Position numbers and translations under genes: made by a program. DNA of 64,000 bases from Enterovibrio paralichthyis (GTDB taxonomy: Bacteria > Pseudomonadota > Gammaproteobacteria > Enterobacterales > Vibrionaceae): assembly GCF_019209835.1 (NCBI RefSeq), contig NZ_JAHUTS010000021.1:1-64000 (forward strand), in the 5' to 3' direction. The notes below the pieces were generated by a model. The model searched no databases. It worked only from the letters and a program-made list of their open reading frames with translations, and was not told the DNA's origin. This document shows, one piece after another, positions 16,839-26,700 of the stretch. Position 1 is the first letter of the stretch. Every line of letters begins with the position of its first letter.

Positions 16839-17026
16839 TAAAGATTAAAAAAAGTTGCGTTGATTTATTACCAAATATTGTTAGCACGCTGTTAAATGAA
16901 TACAATCAGCGCTATCCAAAGGATTTGCTGGCCAAAATGATTTGTCTAGTAGCATGCAGCGCGATTAAACGCATCTGCAATCACCTTCTCTAAGGATGGC
17001 GTTTGTATCAGGAAGGTATGCTTGAG

Positions 17027-17054
17027 TTAGCACGCAAAGCACTTTAGGTATACT
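17027..17054 (+). promoter_or_regulatory. Putative sigma70 promoter of arcA
   Basis: TTAGCA (17027-17032) and TATACT (17049-17054) with a 16-nt spacer, about 110 nt before the arcA start. Confidence 0.5.
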
Positions 17055-17076
17055 TTTCCTGTTTGTAAATTTTCTT

Positions 17077-17131
17077 CACAGTGTCCCGGACGCTGTGGTT
17101 GATTGAGGGTAAGCACGCGTGCTTATGCCTC
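17077..17131 (+). promoter_or_regulatory. Two stem-loops in the arcA leader
   Basis: CACAG...CTGTG (17077-17097) is followed by a stronger hairpin centred on the 16-bp perfect palindrome TAAGCACGCGTGCTTA (17110-17125), extended by GAGG / CCTC (17105-17108, 17128-17131). The second ends 34 nt before the start codon and has no T-tract, so it is not a terminator. It could be an operator or an mRNA structure. Confidence 0.5.
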
Positions 17132-17165
17132 AGTACCAGATTCCTTAAGAAATTAGGTAACGCCA

Positions 17166-17885
17166 ATGCAAACCCCTCACATTCTGATTGTTGAAGACGA
17201 ACACGTAACACGTAATACGCTAAAAAGTATTTTTGAAGCGGAAGGTTATACCGTTCTGGAAGCTAACGACGGCGAAGAGATGCACCAAGTGCTGTCAAAC
17301 AATCAGGTAAACCTGGTTATCATGGATATCAACTTGCCTGGTAAAAATGGCCTGCTGCTGGCGCGTGAACTGCGTGAGCAAGGCGACATGGCGCTGATGT
17401 TCCTGACCGGCCGCGATAACGAAGTAGACAAGATCCTGGGTCTGGAAATCGGTGCGGATGACTACATCACCAAGCCATTCAACCCACGTGAACTGACCAT
17501 CCGTGCCCGCAACCTGCTGACCCGTGCGATGAACCAAGGTGCAACGCCTGAAGACAAGCGTTCTGTTGACCGCTACGTGTTCAACGGTTGGACGCTGGAC
17601 ATCAACAGCCGTTCACTGATCAGCCCGAACAACGAGCAGTTCAAACTGCCACGCTCTGAGTTCCGTGCACTGCTGCACTTCTGTGAAAACCCAGGCAAGA
17701 TCCAGACCCGTGCTGATCTGCTGAAGAAGATGACTGGCCGCGAACTGAAGCCGCACGACCGTACTGTAGACGTGACTATCCGCCGCATTCGTAAACACTT
17801 CGAATCATTCGGTGACACGCCAGAAATCATCGCAACTATCCACGGTGAAGGTTACCGCTTCTGTGGTGAACTGGAAGACTTCTAA
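17166..17885 (+). CDS. arcA: Aerobic respiration response regulator ArcA
   Basis: OmpR-family response regulator that, when phosphorylated under low oxygen, represses aerobic metabolism. The 239-residue protein has a receiver domain with acidic pocket (IVEDEHVT) and phospho-acceptor Asp54 in VIMDINLPGKNG, the switch lysine in DDYITKPFN, and a winged-helix DNA-binding domain from about 135 to the end (GRELKPHDRTVDVTIRRIRKHF). The E. coli protein has the same length to within one residue. Its cognate sensor arcB faces it, with a shared terminator between. In E. coli arcA and arcB are far apart. An FNR-like box, a promoter and leader hairpins are upstream. Confidence 0.97.
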   Translation: MQTPHILIVEDEHVTRNTLKSIFEAEGYTVLEANDGEEMHQVLSNNQVNLVIMDINLPGKNGLLLARELREQGDMALMFLTGRDNEVDKILGLEIGADDYITKPFNPRELTIRARNLLTRAMNQGATPEDKRSVDRYVFNGWTLDINSRSLISPNNEQFKLPRSEFRALLHFCENPGKIQTRADLLKKMTGRELKPHDRTVDVTIRRIRKHFESFGDTPEIIATIHGEGYRFCGELEDF

Positions 17886-17906
17886 GTCTGACAAGATTCA
17901 ATGATT

Positions 17907-17928
17907 AAGGCCTGCAACTGCAGGCCTT
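17907..17928. terminator. Terminator between arcA and arcB
   Basis: Perfect 9-bp stem AAGGCCTGC / GCAGGCCTT with an aact loop, then TTTTCTTT on the plus strand. The convergent arcB stop is 9 nt away. Confidence 0.85.
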
Positions 17929-17936
17929 TTCTTTGG

Positions 17937-20288
17937 TTACGCTTTCTGGGTATAGCTTTCCAGCCACTGTTTCAGCACGCCAATATCGTGCGGATACCCT
18001 TCTTTGATTTCATCGACCCAATCCCCAATATTCTCCCACCATGCCGGCAGTTCCGGTGACTGGGCTTTCTGCGCCAGTTTCTGAATATGCTTAAGGCCTA
18101 TGGAGCCCGCCGCCCCTTTGATTTTGTGCGCCTCACTGGCAATACCATCCTGATCTTTGGCCGTCATATTGCTGTCGAGTATCTTGAGATATTCCGGCAT
18201 CAACTCTTCAAACATGCCAATACTTTGCAGAACGGGCTCTGCACCGACAATGTCGACGTAAGAACTCAGCATCTCCAGATCCAGCAAGGTTTCCAGCATC
18301 TCATTGCCAGGCTTCTTGTTTGTTTTGCCCATATTCTCTTTTTCCACGATTGGACACTGCAGCGCCAGGCGCTCTATCACATCTGTCATCGCAGTCACGC
18401 TGATAGGCTTGCTGATAGCATCATCCATCCCCTGGTTGATGTACTCGGTTTTGTCCTTGATGACATTGGCTGTCAGCGCCACCAATGGCGGCAGGTTTTT
18501 CTCTTCCGCACGCAGCGTCTTGGCAATATCAAACCCGGTCATGTCCGGAAGCTGGATATCAAGCAATACCAGATCATAGGTATGGTGAGGGTACATCGTC
18601 AGCGCTTCCTGTCCACTGCGGGCGACAAAAACAGTATGCCCTAGGCTTTCCAGCAAGTTGGTGGCAACCGTAATATTCAGTTCAATGTCTTCCACCAGCA
18701 AGATTTGCAGCGGGCTTTGCTCCACTTTCACCGTGGCTGCATTCTGGATTGCATCACACACAGGTACAGTCAGGGTAACGGTGAAGGTACTTCCTTCCCC
18801 GACTTCACTGTCGACCGTGATATCACCCCCCATCAGCCTTGCCAGCTTGCGGGAAACCGCCAGGCCGATACCGGTGCCTACTGCGTGCAGGTTGTCCTGC
18901 CCTTGCTGCACCTGATAATACATGGCAAAAATCTTACCCTGTTCCGTCTGCGGAATACCGATACCACTGTCTTCAATGTCAAACTGCAGGTGGGCATTAC
19001 CCTCTTCAACATCACAACTGACCGCCACATTCACCGCACCATGTTTGGTGAATTTGACCGCATTACCCACCAGATTCCAGAGGATCTGGCGCAGTCGCGT
19101 TGCATCCACCAACACTGCAGATGGCAGCGTAGTCATGCGATCAAGGGAGAAACGCAGGCCTTTTTGTTCGGCCATCAAGGCGCTGATATTTTCAATTTCA
19201 GCCACAAAATCAGACAGGTCTACAGGTTGTGGCAACAACTCCAGCCGACTGCGATCAGATTTGTCCAAGTCGATAATGTCGTTAAAGATATTACCCAGAG
19301 TAATGGCGCTGACATGAATGGTTCTCAGGTAGCCAAGCTGGTCTTCTGACAGCTTGGTTTCCAGCAGCATCCGGCTCAGGCCAACGATGCCGTTAAGTGG
19401 TGTGCGCAGCTCATGGCTGATGGTGGAGATAAAGGCGGTCTTATCGCGGCTCGCCTTTTCCAGTGCATCCTGATAACGCTTACGTTCAGTGATTTCCCGG
19501 CCAAAGCCAACCAACCCAAGGCGCCGGCCATCACGGGAATAGAATGGCAACTTACGCAGCTCAAAGTAGGCTTTGCGTCCGTCGCTGTACTCCAGCCATT
19601 GCTCGTAGGTAAGCGGGATATTGTTGTCGAAGACCTCTTGATCCGTTTCTACCACCTTACTGGCGATGTCTTCACGGTAAACATCCCATGGCGTCAGGCC
19701 CACCAGCTCTTTTTCCTTCTTGCCGGTCAACTCTTCCATTGCCTTATTACAGCCGGAGAACTGGCCTTTTTCATTGCGGTAGTAAATGAGATCGGGCGAC
19801 GCATCGATGAATGAGCGCAGCAGTGCAGTCTGCTCTGCCAGTTCCACCTGCGCCTTTTCACGCTGGTAGACCTCATTTTCCAGATCCTGCATCGCTTCCT
19901 CACGGGCGCCTTCTGCGCGCTTACGTTCCTCAATCTCCTGATTCAACTGGGTAATGTTGTCAGTGAGTTGGCGGTTAAGTTCCATATCCCTTGCCCGCAT
20001 CTCTTCCAGTTTTGAAACCAGCTTGGTGAGGCGTTGGCGGGATTCTTCCAACTGGTCGACAACCACGGAAAGAAAATAGACCGCCCAGGGCGTGATTAAC
20101 AGACCGAAGAAGACTGAGCGGACGATGTCACTGTCATGTACTGTGCCATTCAGGACGAGGGTGATCCCAACCTGGACAATCACGGCCAGTGCAACCAGCG
20201 CAAGCGCCAGCAACATGCTGAAACGCACGATGCCGAGTTTGACCAGCAAATCGACATAGTACTGCGCTAAAAGTTTAATTTGTTTCAT
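17937..20288 (-). CDS. arcB: Aerobic respiration sensor kinase ArcB (tripartite hybrid)
   Basis: Inner-membrane hybrid sensor that reads the quinone pool and phosphorylates ArcA. The 783-residue protein has two membrane segments (about 22-46 and 56-78), a coiled coil (80-150), a PAS domain (152-270), a HisKA/ATPase module with His292 in ISTISHELRTPLNG, a receiver with Asp577 (DLVLLDIQLPDM) and a C-terminal HPt domain with His721 (EAHKIKGAAGSIG). All three phosphorelay residues are present. Of the two redox-active cysteines of E. coli ArcB, Cys180 is kept (SGCNKAM) but position 241 is tyrosine (GRKAYFEL; GRKACFEI in E. coli as I recall it). Redox control may therefore differ. Convergent with arcA. 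Confidence 0.96.
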   Translation of the reverse strand: MKQIKLLAQYYVDLLVKLGIVRFSMLLALALVALAVIVQVGITLVLNGTVHDSDIVRSVFFGLLITPWAVYFLSVVVDQLEESRQRLTKLVSKLEEMRARDMELNRQLTDNITQLNQEIEERKRAEGAREEAMQDLENEVYQREKAQVELAEQTALLRSFIDASPDLIYYRNEKGQFSGCNKAMEELTGKKEKELVGLTPWDVYREDIASKVVETDQEVFDNNIPLTYEQWLEYSDGRKAYFELRKLPFYSRDGRRLGLVGFGREITERKRYQDALEKASRDKTAFISTISHELRTPLNGIVGLSRMLLETKLSEDQLGYLRTIHVSAITLGNIFNDIIDLDKSDRSRLELLPQPVDLSDFVAEIENISALMAEQKGLRFSLDRMTTLPSAVLVDATRLRQILWNLVGNAVKFTKHGAVNVAVSCDVEEGNAHLQFDIEDSGIGIPQTEQGKIFAMYYQVQQGQDNLHAVGTGIGLAVSRKLARLMGGDITVDSEVGEGSTFTVTLTVPVCDAIQNAATVKVEQSPLQILLVEDIELNITVATNLLESLGHTVFVARSGQEALTMYPHHTYDLVLLDIQLPDMTGFDIAKTLRAEEKNLPPLVALTANVIKDKTEYINQGMDDAISKPISVTAMTDVIERLALQCPIVEKENMGKTNKKPGNEMLETLLDLEMLSSYVDIVGAEPVLQSIGMFEELMPEYLKILDSNMTAKDQDGIASEAHKIKGAAGSIGLKHIQKLAQKAQSPELPAWWENIGDWVDEIKEGYPHDIGVLKQWLESYTQKA

Positions 20289-20363
20289 TGAACATCCCGT
20301 ACAACGTGAATTACCGGGAATGATAGCCTTGCCTTACAGCAAGCTAAAGGAGAAGGCAGTGAT

Positions 20364-20386
20364 AATTGTGCCGGTGCGACACAATT
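20364..20386. promoter_or_regulatory. Inverted repeat between arcB and the GGDEF gene
   Basis: AATTGTG and CACAATT are separated by 9 nt. It lies 6 nt past the cyclase stop and 75 nt before the arcB start (minus strand). There is no T-tract, so operator or mRNA stem-loop are both possible. Confidence 0.35.
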
Positions 20387-20391
20387 TCACG

Positions 20392-22155
20392 CTATGCAGG
20401 CTGTGGCTGACAAGTAGGTTCTGCGGATTTTGAGCTCACCGCTATCTGATTGCGCCCGGCGTGTTTAGCGCTATAGAGCGCTTTATCGGCCAGCGACACC
20501 AGATCACCGTAATCCTGCCCCGCCCGAGGGTAAACTGTCGCAATGCCCTGACTGAGGGTCAGGTCCTCATGCACAGTAGAATACGCATGGGGAATGGCTG
20601 CAGCTGCCAGCTCACGGGCAATGTTCTGCGCTACGACATGTGCCCCCTCTGCGTTGGTGTTGGGCAGCAGGATCGCAAACTCTTCACCACCATAACGGGC
20701 AACCGCATCCAGTGGACGGCGAATCACGCGTTGGAACACATCAGCCACCTGACGGAGCGCTTTGTCCCCTTCCTGATGACCATAGTTGTCATTGTAAGGT
20801 TTGAAGTAATCAATATCGCAGAAAATCAGGGATAACGGTTCCTGATCGCGGATATGCGCATGCCACATTTTCACCAACTGCTCGTCAAAGCTGCGGCGGT
20901 TGGCAACCTTGGTCAGACCATCGACAAAGCTGAGTTCTTCCAGCTCCATGATGGCATCTGCCAGCTGTTGCTGTGTTGCCTTACGCTCGGTGACGTCTCG
21001 GGCAATGACCAGTACGCCAATGGTGTCATCTGTAGGGTCACGGAACTGGGTTTTGGTCAATTCGTACCAAACCTGTGAACCATCGCGCTTCATGACCAGA
21101 TCTTCATATTTAATGGTTTTACCATCGCGAAGTACGGGTTCGTCAATCGCCCGGTGCTGTGCAAGCGCCTCCGGTTCCATCACGTCGTCAGCCCGCTCAC
21201 CTTCAAGGTTGTCGTGCGACGCTCCCATTGCTTCAGCAAATGCTGCATTGCCACCTAAAAACTCATAATCCCGGTTATATATACCGATAGGATCAACACT
21301 GGCCTTAAAAATAGAGGTCAGTACGTTACTGTGTTTTTTCAGTTGCTGTTCAACTTCCTGGCGCGCCTCGATTTCCCGTTCCAGCGATTGACGCATCATG
21401 TACCAGTTGGTGACGTCATGGCTGATGCTGAGAGTTCCAAACACCCGGTTGTCATCATCCAGCAGCGGCGTCTGACTGGTTTCCAGCAAGCAGCTGTCGC
21501 CGATTGGGTTAGTCGTCCAGCTTTGTTGGGTACGCCGGCCTCTGGGATCGTCCTGTTCGCTGAACATCAGCCCCTCGTTCTCGCGCCCTTTCCAGAAACG
21601 GTCGAATGCAAGGTTAGAGCCGACGACGTGGCCGTCTTTGTCCTGAAAACAGATAAGCTCCGCCAGGGAGTTGATTACACTGCGGAAGATCTGGCTGTCA
21701 TTGTCACTGAATGGCTCGCTGTACACCGTATCGGATTTCGGCTCCAGTGAGACGATCCACACCCGTTGACCTCCACACCAGACCGGCAACCCTGAAAAAC
21801 GCGCATAACGCGTGTTACAAGATTTCGATGTGCTGCGAAAATCCGTGGTCATTTCAATGAAAGGATGCGGCCAGGTGCGGGATGCCAGCAAAGCGGTAAT
21901 AGTTCGCTGTTCACGTTCGCCGCAAATGCGGTACATATCGTCAGAGGTATCCACACTGAACAGGCGCACGAAACTGCGGTTTGCATACAGAATGCTACCG
22001 TCTTTATCGCGGATCATGGCTTTAGGTGAGTGCAGATTAGAAAGGTAAAGTCGCCATGTTTTTAACGACATGACGCGCCGGTGAGAGATCCAGAACGCCC
22101 CGGCAATAAACCCAATCAACAACACTGCCAACGTCAATGGCAACCACTCACTCAT
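20392..22155 (-). CDS. PAS-domain diguanylate cyclase (GGDEF)
   Basis: Predicted to make cyclic di-GMP from two GTP. The 587-residue protein has an N-terminal membrane anchor (about 5-23), at least two to three PAS-like sensor domains (for example SNVLTSIFKASVDPIGIYNRDYEF, and a preceding DKDGSILYANRSF segment), then a GGDEF domain with the active motif RYGGEEFAILLP. An RPLD inhibitory site stands five residues before GGEEF, so product inhibition should be intact. There is no EAL or HD-GYP domain. GGTGGAAGA precedes the ATG. It lies between yhcC and arcB on the same strand; a gene of this type occupies the same place beside arcB in V. cholerae as I recall. Confidence 0.9.
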   Translation of the reverse strand: MSEWLPLTLAVLLIGFIAGAFWISHRRVMSLKTWRLYLSNLHSPKAMIRDKDGSILYANRSFVRLFSVDTSDDMYRICGEREQRTITALLASRTWPHPFIEMTTDFRSTSKSCNTRYARFSGLPVWCGGQRVWIVSLEPKSDTVYSEPFSDNDSQIFRSVINSLAELICFQDKDGHVVGSNLAFDRFWKGRENEGLMFSEQDDPRGRRTQQSWTTNPIGDSCLLETSQTPLLDDDNRVFGTLSISHDVTNWYMMRQSLEREIEARQEVEQQLKKHSNVLTSIFKASVDPIGIYNRDYEFLGGNAAFAEAMGASHDNLEGERADDVMEPEALAQHRAIDEPVLRDGKTIKYEDLVMKRDGSQVWYELTKTQFRDPTDDTIGVLVIARDVTERKATQQQLADAIMELEELSFVDGLTKVANRRSFDEQLVKMWHAHIRDQEPLSLIFCDIDYFKPYNDNYGHQEGDKALRQVADVFQRVIRRPLDAVARYGGEEFAILLPNTNAEGAHVVAQNIARELAAAAIPHAYSTVHEDLTLSQGIATVYPRAGQDYGDLVSLADKALYSAKHAGRNQIAVSSKSAEPTCQPQPA

Positions 22156-22275
22156 TCTTCCACCCTGAAGAAAGCTTAAAACTTTGAACTAAAGTCACGC
22201 TTAATCTTGCCATATGCTCATGAAAGAAAACGAATAACCCGACATAATTTTGTGAGGTATCAAACCCCAGTCACA

Positions 22276-23202
22276 TTATCGTGGAAATACGAACGGGGTA
22301 CCCAGCGCACTCCCCTGCGCACCCTTGATGTTCAGTGCGCGGCCAAGCTCAGTCATCGCCAACCAGCGGTTTTCACACCACTCCGGCGCCAGCAGGGTTG
22401 GCTTGCGTGCGTTGGCAGAAACGCGATGATACACCACATTCGGAGGTGTCCGCAGGATCATCTCAGAGGCACTCTCGACATAATCTTGCAGTGAAATAGC
22501 ATCCAGTCTGCCTGCACGCCAGGCTTTCGCCATAATCGAGCCGTCAACAATATGAAGTGGGTGTAGTTTGATGCCTTCAGTACCGGTACCGATGACGCGA
22601 TCCATAGTTTCGATATGGTCGACACGGGTATCGCCCGGCAGCCCTACAATCAGATGGGTACACACATTCAACCCAAGCGCCCGCGCCTTGCGGGTGATGC
22701 GATCATAACAAGCAAAATCGTGGCCGCGGTTAATCCGCTGCAGGGTCTTATCATTGGCCGTCTGCAAACCCAGCTCCAGCCAAATCTCAAAACCCTGATC
22801 TTTGTAATGTGCCAGTAATTCCAGCACGGCATCAGGGACACAGTCAGGGCGTGTACCTACGCAAAGGCCGACGATATCCGCACTTTTCAGCGCCTCTTCA
22901 TACATCGCCTTGAGCTTTTCCACTTCCGCATAGGTACTGGTATAGGCCTGGAAGTAAGCCAGGTAGCGTTTAGCCCGGTTCACTTCCGTCGCGCGTTGTG
23001 TCAGCTGTGCAGTCACAGATAGCTGCTGCGCTGTTTCATCGGCAAATGACGCCACATTGCAAAACGTACATCCACCTCTTCCAAGGGTGCCGTCCCGGTT
23101 CGGGCAACTGAAGCCACCATGAAGGGTGAGTTTGTGAACTTTTTCGCCATACCTGCGTTGTAAATCCTGACCAAAGGTATTCACCAAATGATGAAGTTCC
23201 AT
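22276..23202 (-). CDS. yhcC: Radical SAM protein YhcC (TIGR01212 family)
   Basis: 308-residue radical SAM enzyme of unresolved function. The iron-sulfur cysteines are Cys33, Cys45 and Cys48 in GGFSCPNRDGTLGRGGCTFC, a widened spacing typical of this family. Further family segments are VGLCVGTRPDCVPD, WLELGLQTAND and HLIVGLPGDT. It begins MELHHLVNTFGQDLQRRYGEKVHKL. The gene lies between the arcB region and gltB in divergent orientation to gltB, the same order and orientation as in E. coli. Confidence 0.93.
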   Translation of the reverse strand: MELHHLVNTFGQDLQRRYGEKVHKLTLHGGFSCPNRDGTLGRGGCTFCNVASFADETAQQLSVTAQLTQRATEVNRAKRYLAYFQAYTSTYAEVEKLKAMYEEALKSADIVGLCVGTRPDCVPDAVLELLAHYKDQGFEIWLELGLQTANDKTLQRINRGHDFACYDRITRKARALGLNVCTHLIVGLPGDTRVDHIETMDRVIGTGTEGIKLHPLHIVDGSIMAKAWRAGRLDAISLQDYVESASEMILRTPPNVVYHRVSANARKPTLLAPEWCENRWLAMTELGRALNIKGAQGSALGTPFVFPR

Positions 23203-23438
23203 CGCTGACCGCCTGACTTGTTCATTGGAAGAAAAAAGCGCGGGATCCTAACACAGGCAGCTGGATCAAAACCTCGATCAAATCAATATCGCTTTAACTA
23301 TTTATCGCCCCAATGAAAGTAAATTACAGATTTTTCACTGCCTCTCAAAGCATCAAAAAAGCAAAAGATCTGCTTATTCATCAAAGAATCTGATTTTCGA
23401 ATATTCATGCATTTCAATCGCGGATTTAACATCTAAAG

Positions 23439-23454
23439 TCGCCGTTCGCGGCGA
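23439..23454. promoter_or_regulatory. UUCG-loop hairpin in the yhcC-gltB gap
   Basis: TCGCCG-TTCG-CGGCGA forms a compact stem with a stable tetraloop; a wider inverted repeat CAATCGC / GCGATTG surrounds it (23415-23421 and 23451-23457). No direct T-tract follows. Role unknown. Confidence 0.35.
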
Positions 23455-23520
23455 TTGAAGTGCAACTTTTTATGGTAATTAATTTTCTAAATATGTAGGA
23501 TAGCTACAGCTGCGCCTAAA

Positions 23521-23548
23521 TTGTGAGCAATAAAATTCGCCATATAAC
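23521..23548 (+). promoter_or_regulatory. Putative promoter of the first glt operon
   Basis: TTGTGA (23521-23526) and TATAAC (23543-23548), 16 nt apart. It would give a leader of about 220 nt before gltB. Confidence 0.45.
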
Positions 23549-23622
23549 GCGCTTTTTTAGTCAGTTGTATGGCATATCAAAGAAAGCGCAGCATATCTGC
23601 ATAGGATTGCAAAAAGGAGATG

Positions 23623-23751
23623 GTTACTGGTTTTATCAGTAGCCGGGCTTGGTTGCCGTGACAAACCCTTGGTTTGACAACAATTGGCGACCGCTCAAAC
23701 CCCGCCCGCAACAGGCGAGGTAAAGGAAGGCAAATGCGCCCACCGCATTTG
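23623..23751 (+). promoter_or_regulatory. Structured leader of the first glt operon
   Basis: Four successive hairpins are visible: GGTTACTG / CAGTAGCC (23623-23644, one G-U pair), CAAACC-ctt-GGTTTG (23662-23676), CGCC / GGCG (23703-23717) and the perfect 8-bp CAAATGCG / CGCATTTG (23731-23751), which ends 22 nt before the gltB start. None has a terminator T-tract. A regulatory leader is plausible, but I recognise no known riboswitch. Confidence 0.4.
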
Positions 23752-23773
23752 TGTCAACTGGAAGGACGTAAAC

Positions 23774-26700
23774 ATGACTGATTCAGTGCTACGCACCGAG
23801 GGACTTTATGTGCCCGAAATGGAACACGACGCCTGTGGTATTGGCTTCGTCGCCCACCTGAAGAACAGAAAGTCTCATGCGATTGTAACTCAGGCACTTG
23901 ATATGCTGGCCCGTATGGAACACCGCGGCGGCCAGGGCTGTGATCCATGTAGTGGTGACGGCGCAGGTATACTTTTACAAAAACCCCACGAATTCTTACT
24001 CGAAGAAACCCGCAAACTGGGCATTCAACTGCCATCGTCTGACAAGTACGGTGTCGGTGTCATGTTGTTCCCGAAAGACGAGAACAAACGCCAGCAATGC
24101 CGTGAAATCTTCGAACGCAACGCCAAACGCCTCGATCTCGAAGTCATTGGTTACCGTGTTCTGCCAACCGATAACTCTATGATTGGTGCCGATCCACTGA
24201 GCACCGAACCTCAGTTTGAACATGCATTTGTAACCGGTGGTGATTATCTTTCTCTGGACGAACTTGAGCGCAAACTGTTTGTGCTGCGTAACTACACCGT
24301 GCGCGTGTGTCTGGAAAGTGTGTCCAACATTGGTGATGACTTCTACATCAACTCCTTCTCAGCCAAGACACTGGTGTATAAAGGACAGTTGACTACCGAG
24401 CAGGTACCTCAGTACTTCCTCGACCTGCAAAACCCCTCCATGGTGACTGCACTGGCGCTGGTTCACTCGCGCTTCTCCACCAACACCTTCCCGAAATGGC
24501 GTCTGGCACAGCCTTTCCGCTATATCGCCCACAATGGTGAAATCAACACAGTCCGCGGCAACCTGAACTGGATGAAAGCCCGTGAAGCGCTGCTGGAAAC
24601 GAAGCTGTTTAGCGACCAGGAACTCAAGATGCTGCTGCCAATCTGTCAGGAAGGCGCATCGGATTCCGCCAACTTCGATATGGCACTGGAACTGCTCGTG
24701 TTGACCGGCCGCAGCCTGCCGCACGCTCTGATGATGATGATCCCGGAAGCGTGGCAGGAGAAGAAAGACATGGATCCGAAACTCCGTGCTTTCTACCAGT
24801 ATCACGCCAATATCATGGAACCTTGGGATGGCCCGGCGTCTGTCTGTTTTACTGACGGTGTGAAAGTGGGTGCAACCCTTGACCGTAACGGCCTGCGTCC
24901 TAGTCGCTACACAGTGACCAAAGACGACTACCTCATCATGGCATCCGAGTCAGGTGTGGTAGAGATCGCTCCTGAAAACATTCATTTCCGTGGCCGCCTG
25001 CAACCAGGCCGTATCTTTGTTGCTGACCTTGAGCAAGGCCGTATCATCTCTGATGAAGAGGTGAAGAATGAAATCGCTACTGCCCAGCCTTACCAGGAGT
25101 GGGTAGAGAAAAACCTGCTGCACATCGACAAACTGCCGGATGCAGACAGCAAGCACCACCAGCCGTCACCAGATCGTTTGCTGCACCATCAACAAGCGTT
25201 TGGTGTGACCTCAGAAGAGGTCAACGAAATCATCTTACCAATGGCGAAAGACGGCAAAGAGCCATTGGGTGCCATGGGGGCAGACTGGCCACTGGCTGTG
25301 CTTTCGCATCAGTCCCAGCACCTTTCGAATTACTTCAAGCAGCTGTTTGCTCAGGTGACCAACCCACCGATCGATCCGATCCGTGAGCGCATGGTTATGT
25401 CGCTGAAAACGTATTTGGGTAAAGATCAGAACCTCTTGATTGAATCCCCAATCCACTGCCGCAAGGTCGAGTTGGAATCACCGGTACTGAGCAACGCTGA
25501 GCTAGAAAAACTGCGCGCGATTGATAACGATCACTTGCAAGCCAAGACGCTTGATATCGTGTTCCGTGCCAGCGGTGAGCCGGGCAAACTGGAGCGTGCA
25601 CTGAAGCGAATCTGCCAGTATGCAGAAGATGCTGTCATTGATGGCTACTCCATCATCCTGCTGACTGACCGTGCAGTAAACTCCAACCATGCTGCAATCC
25701 CTGCCATGCTGGCCGTGGGTGCGGTACACCACCACCTGATCCGCAAAGGTCTGCGTGCGAAAGCCGACATCGTTATCGAAACCGGTGACGCGCGTGAAAC
25801 CCATCACTTTGCCACACTCGTTGGCTACGGTGCGAATGCTGTTAACCCGTACCTGGTCTACGAAACTCTGGTCGATCTACAGCGTACCAAGAAGCTGGAT
25901 CCAGCCGCGGATGTGGACAAACTGTTCGAGAACTACCGTAAGTCTATCAATGCCGGTCTTCTCAAGATTTTCTCCAAAATGGGGATCTCTACCCTGCAGT
26001 CATACCACGGTGCGCAAATCTTTGAAGCACTGGGTATCAGCAAGTCTGTGGTGGACAAGTACTTCACCGGTACGGTTTCCCGTATTCAGGGTCTGACCAT
26101 TGATGACATCGCCAAAGAAGTACTGGTGCGTCACCGCCTGGGCTACCCTACCCGTGAGATCCCAGTACAGATGCTGGATGTAGGTGGTGTTTACCAGTGG
26201 AAACAGCGTGGTGAGAAACACCTGTTCAACCCTGAAACTATTCACCTGTTGCAGCACTCCACGCGCGACAAAGATTTCAAACAGTTCAAAGAATACTGTA
26301 AAGCCGTCGACAGCCAGGGTGATGATGCCGCAACACTGCGCAGCCAGTTCGACTTTGTAAAAAATCCGGCTGGCAGCATCCCATTGGAAGAGGTCGAACC
26401 GGTAGAGAGCATCCTGAAACGCTTTGCGACGGGTGCAATGAGCTTTGGTTCCATCTCGCATGAAGCGCACTCAACCCTTGCTGTTGCGATGAACCGTATT
26501 GGCGCGAAATCCAACTCCGGTGAAGGTGGTGAAGACCCTATCCGTTTCGAGAAAAAAGAAAACGGTGACTGGGAACGCTCTGCGATTAAACAGGTTGCTT
26601 CTGGACGCTTCGGTGTCACCTCTTACTACCTGGCGAATGCCGATGAGCTGCAAATCAAGATGGCACAGGGTGCAAAACCAGGCGAAGGCGGACAGCTGCC

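Noticed and set aside
16660..16905. 81-codon minus-strand frame in the arcA upstream region
   Set aside because: No binding site, no family resemblance, overlaps the FNR-like box.
23620..23661. 13-codon frame (MVTGFISSRAWLP) in the first glt leader
   Set aside because: The AAGGAG directly abuts the ATG, so spacing is unsuitable; it falls in the first leader hairpin and is probably chance.
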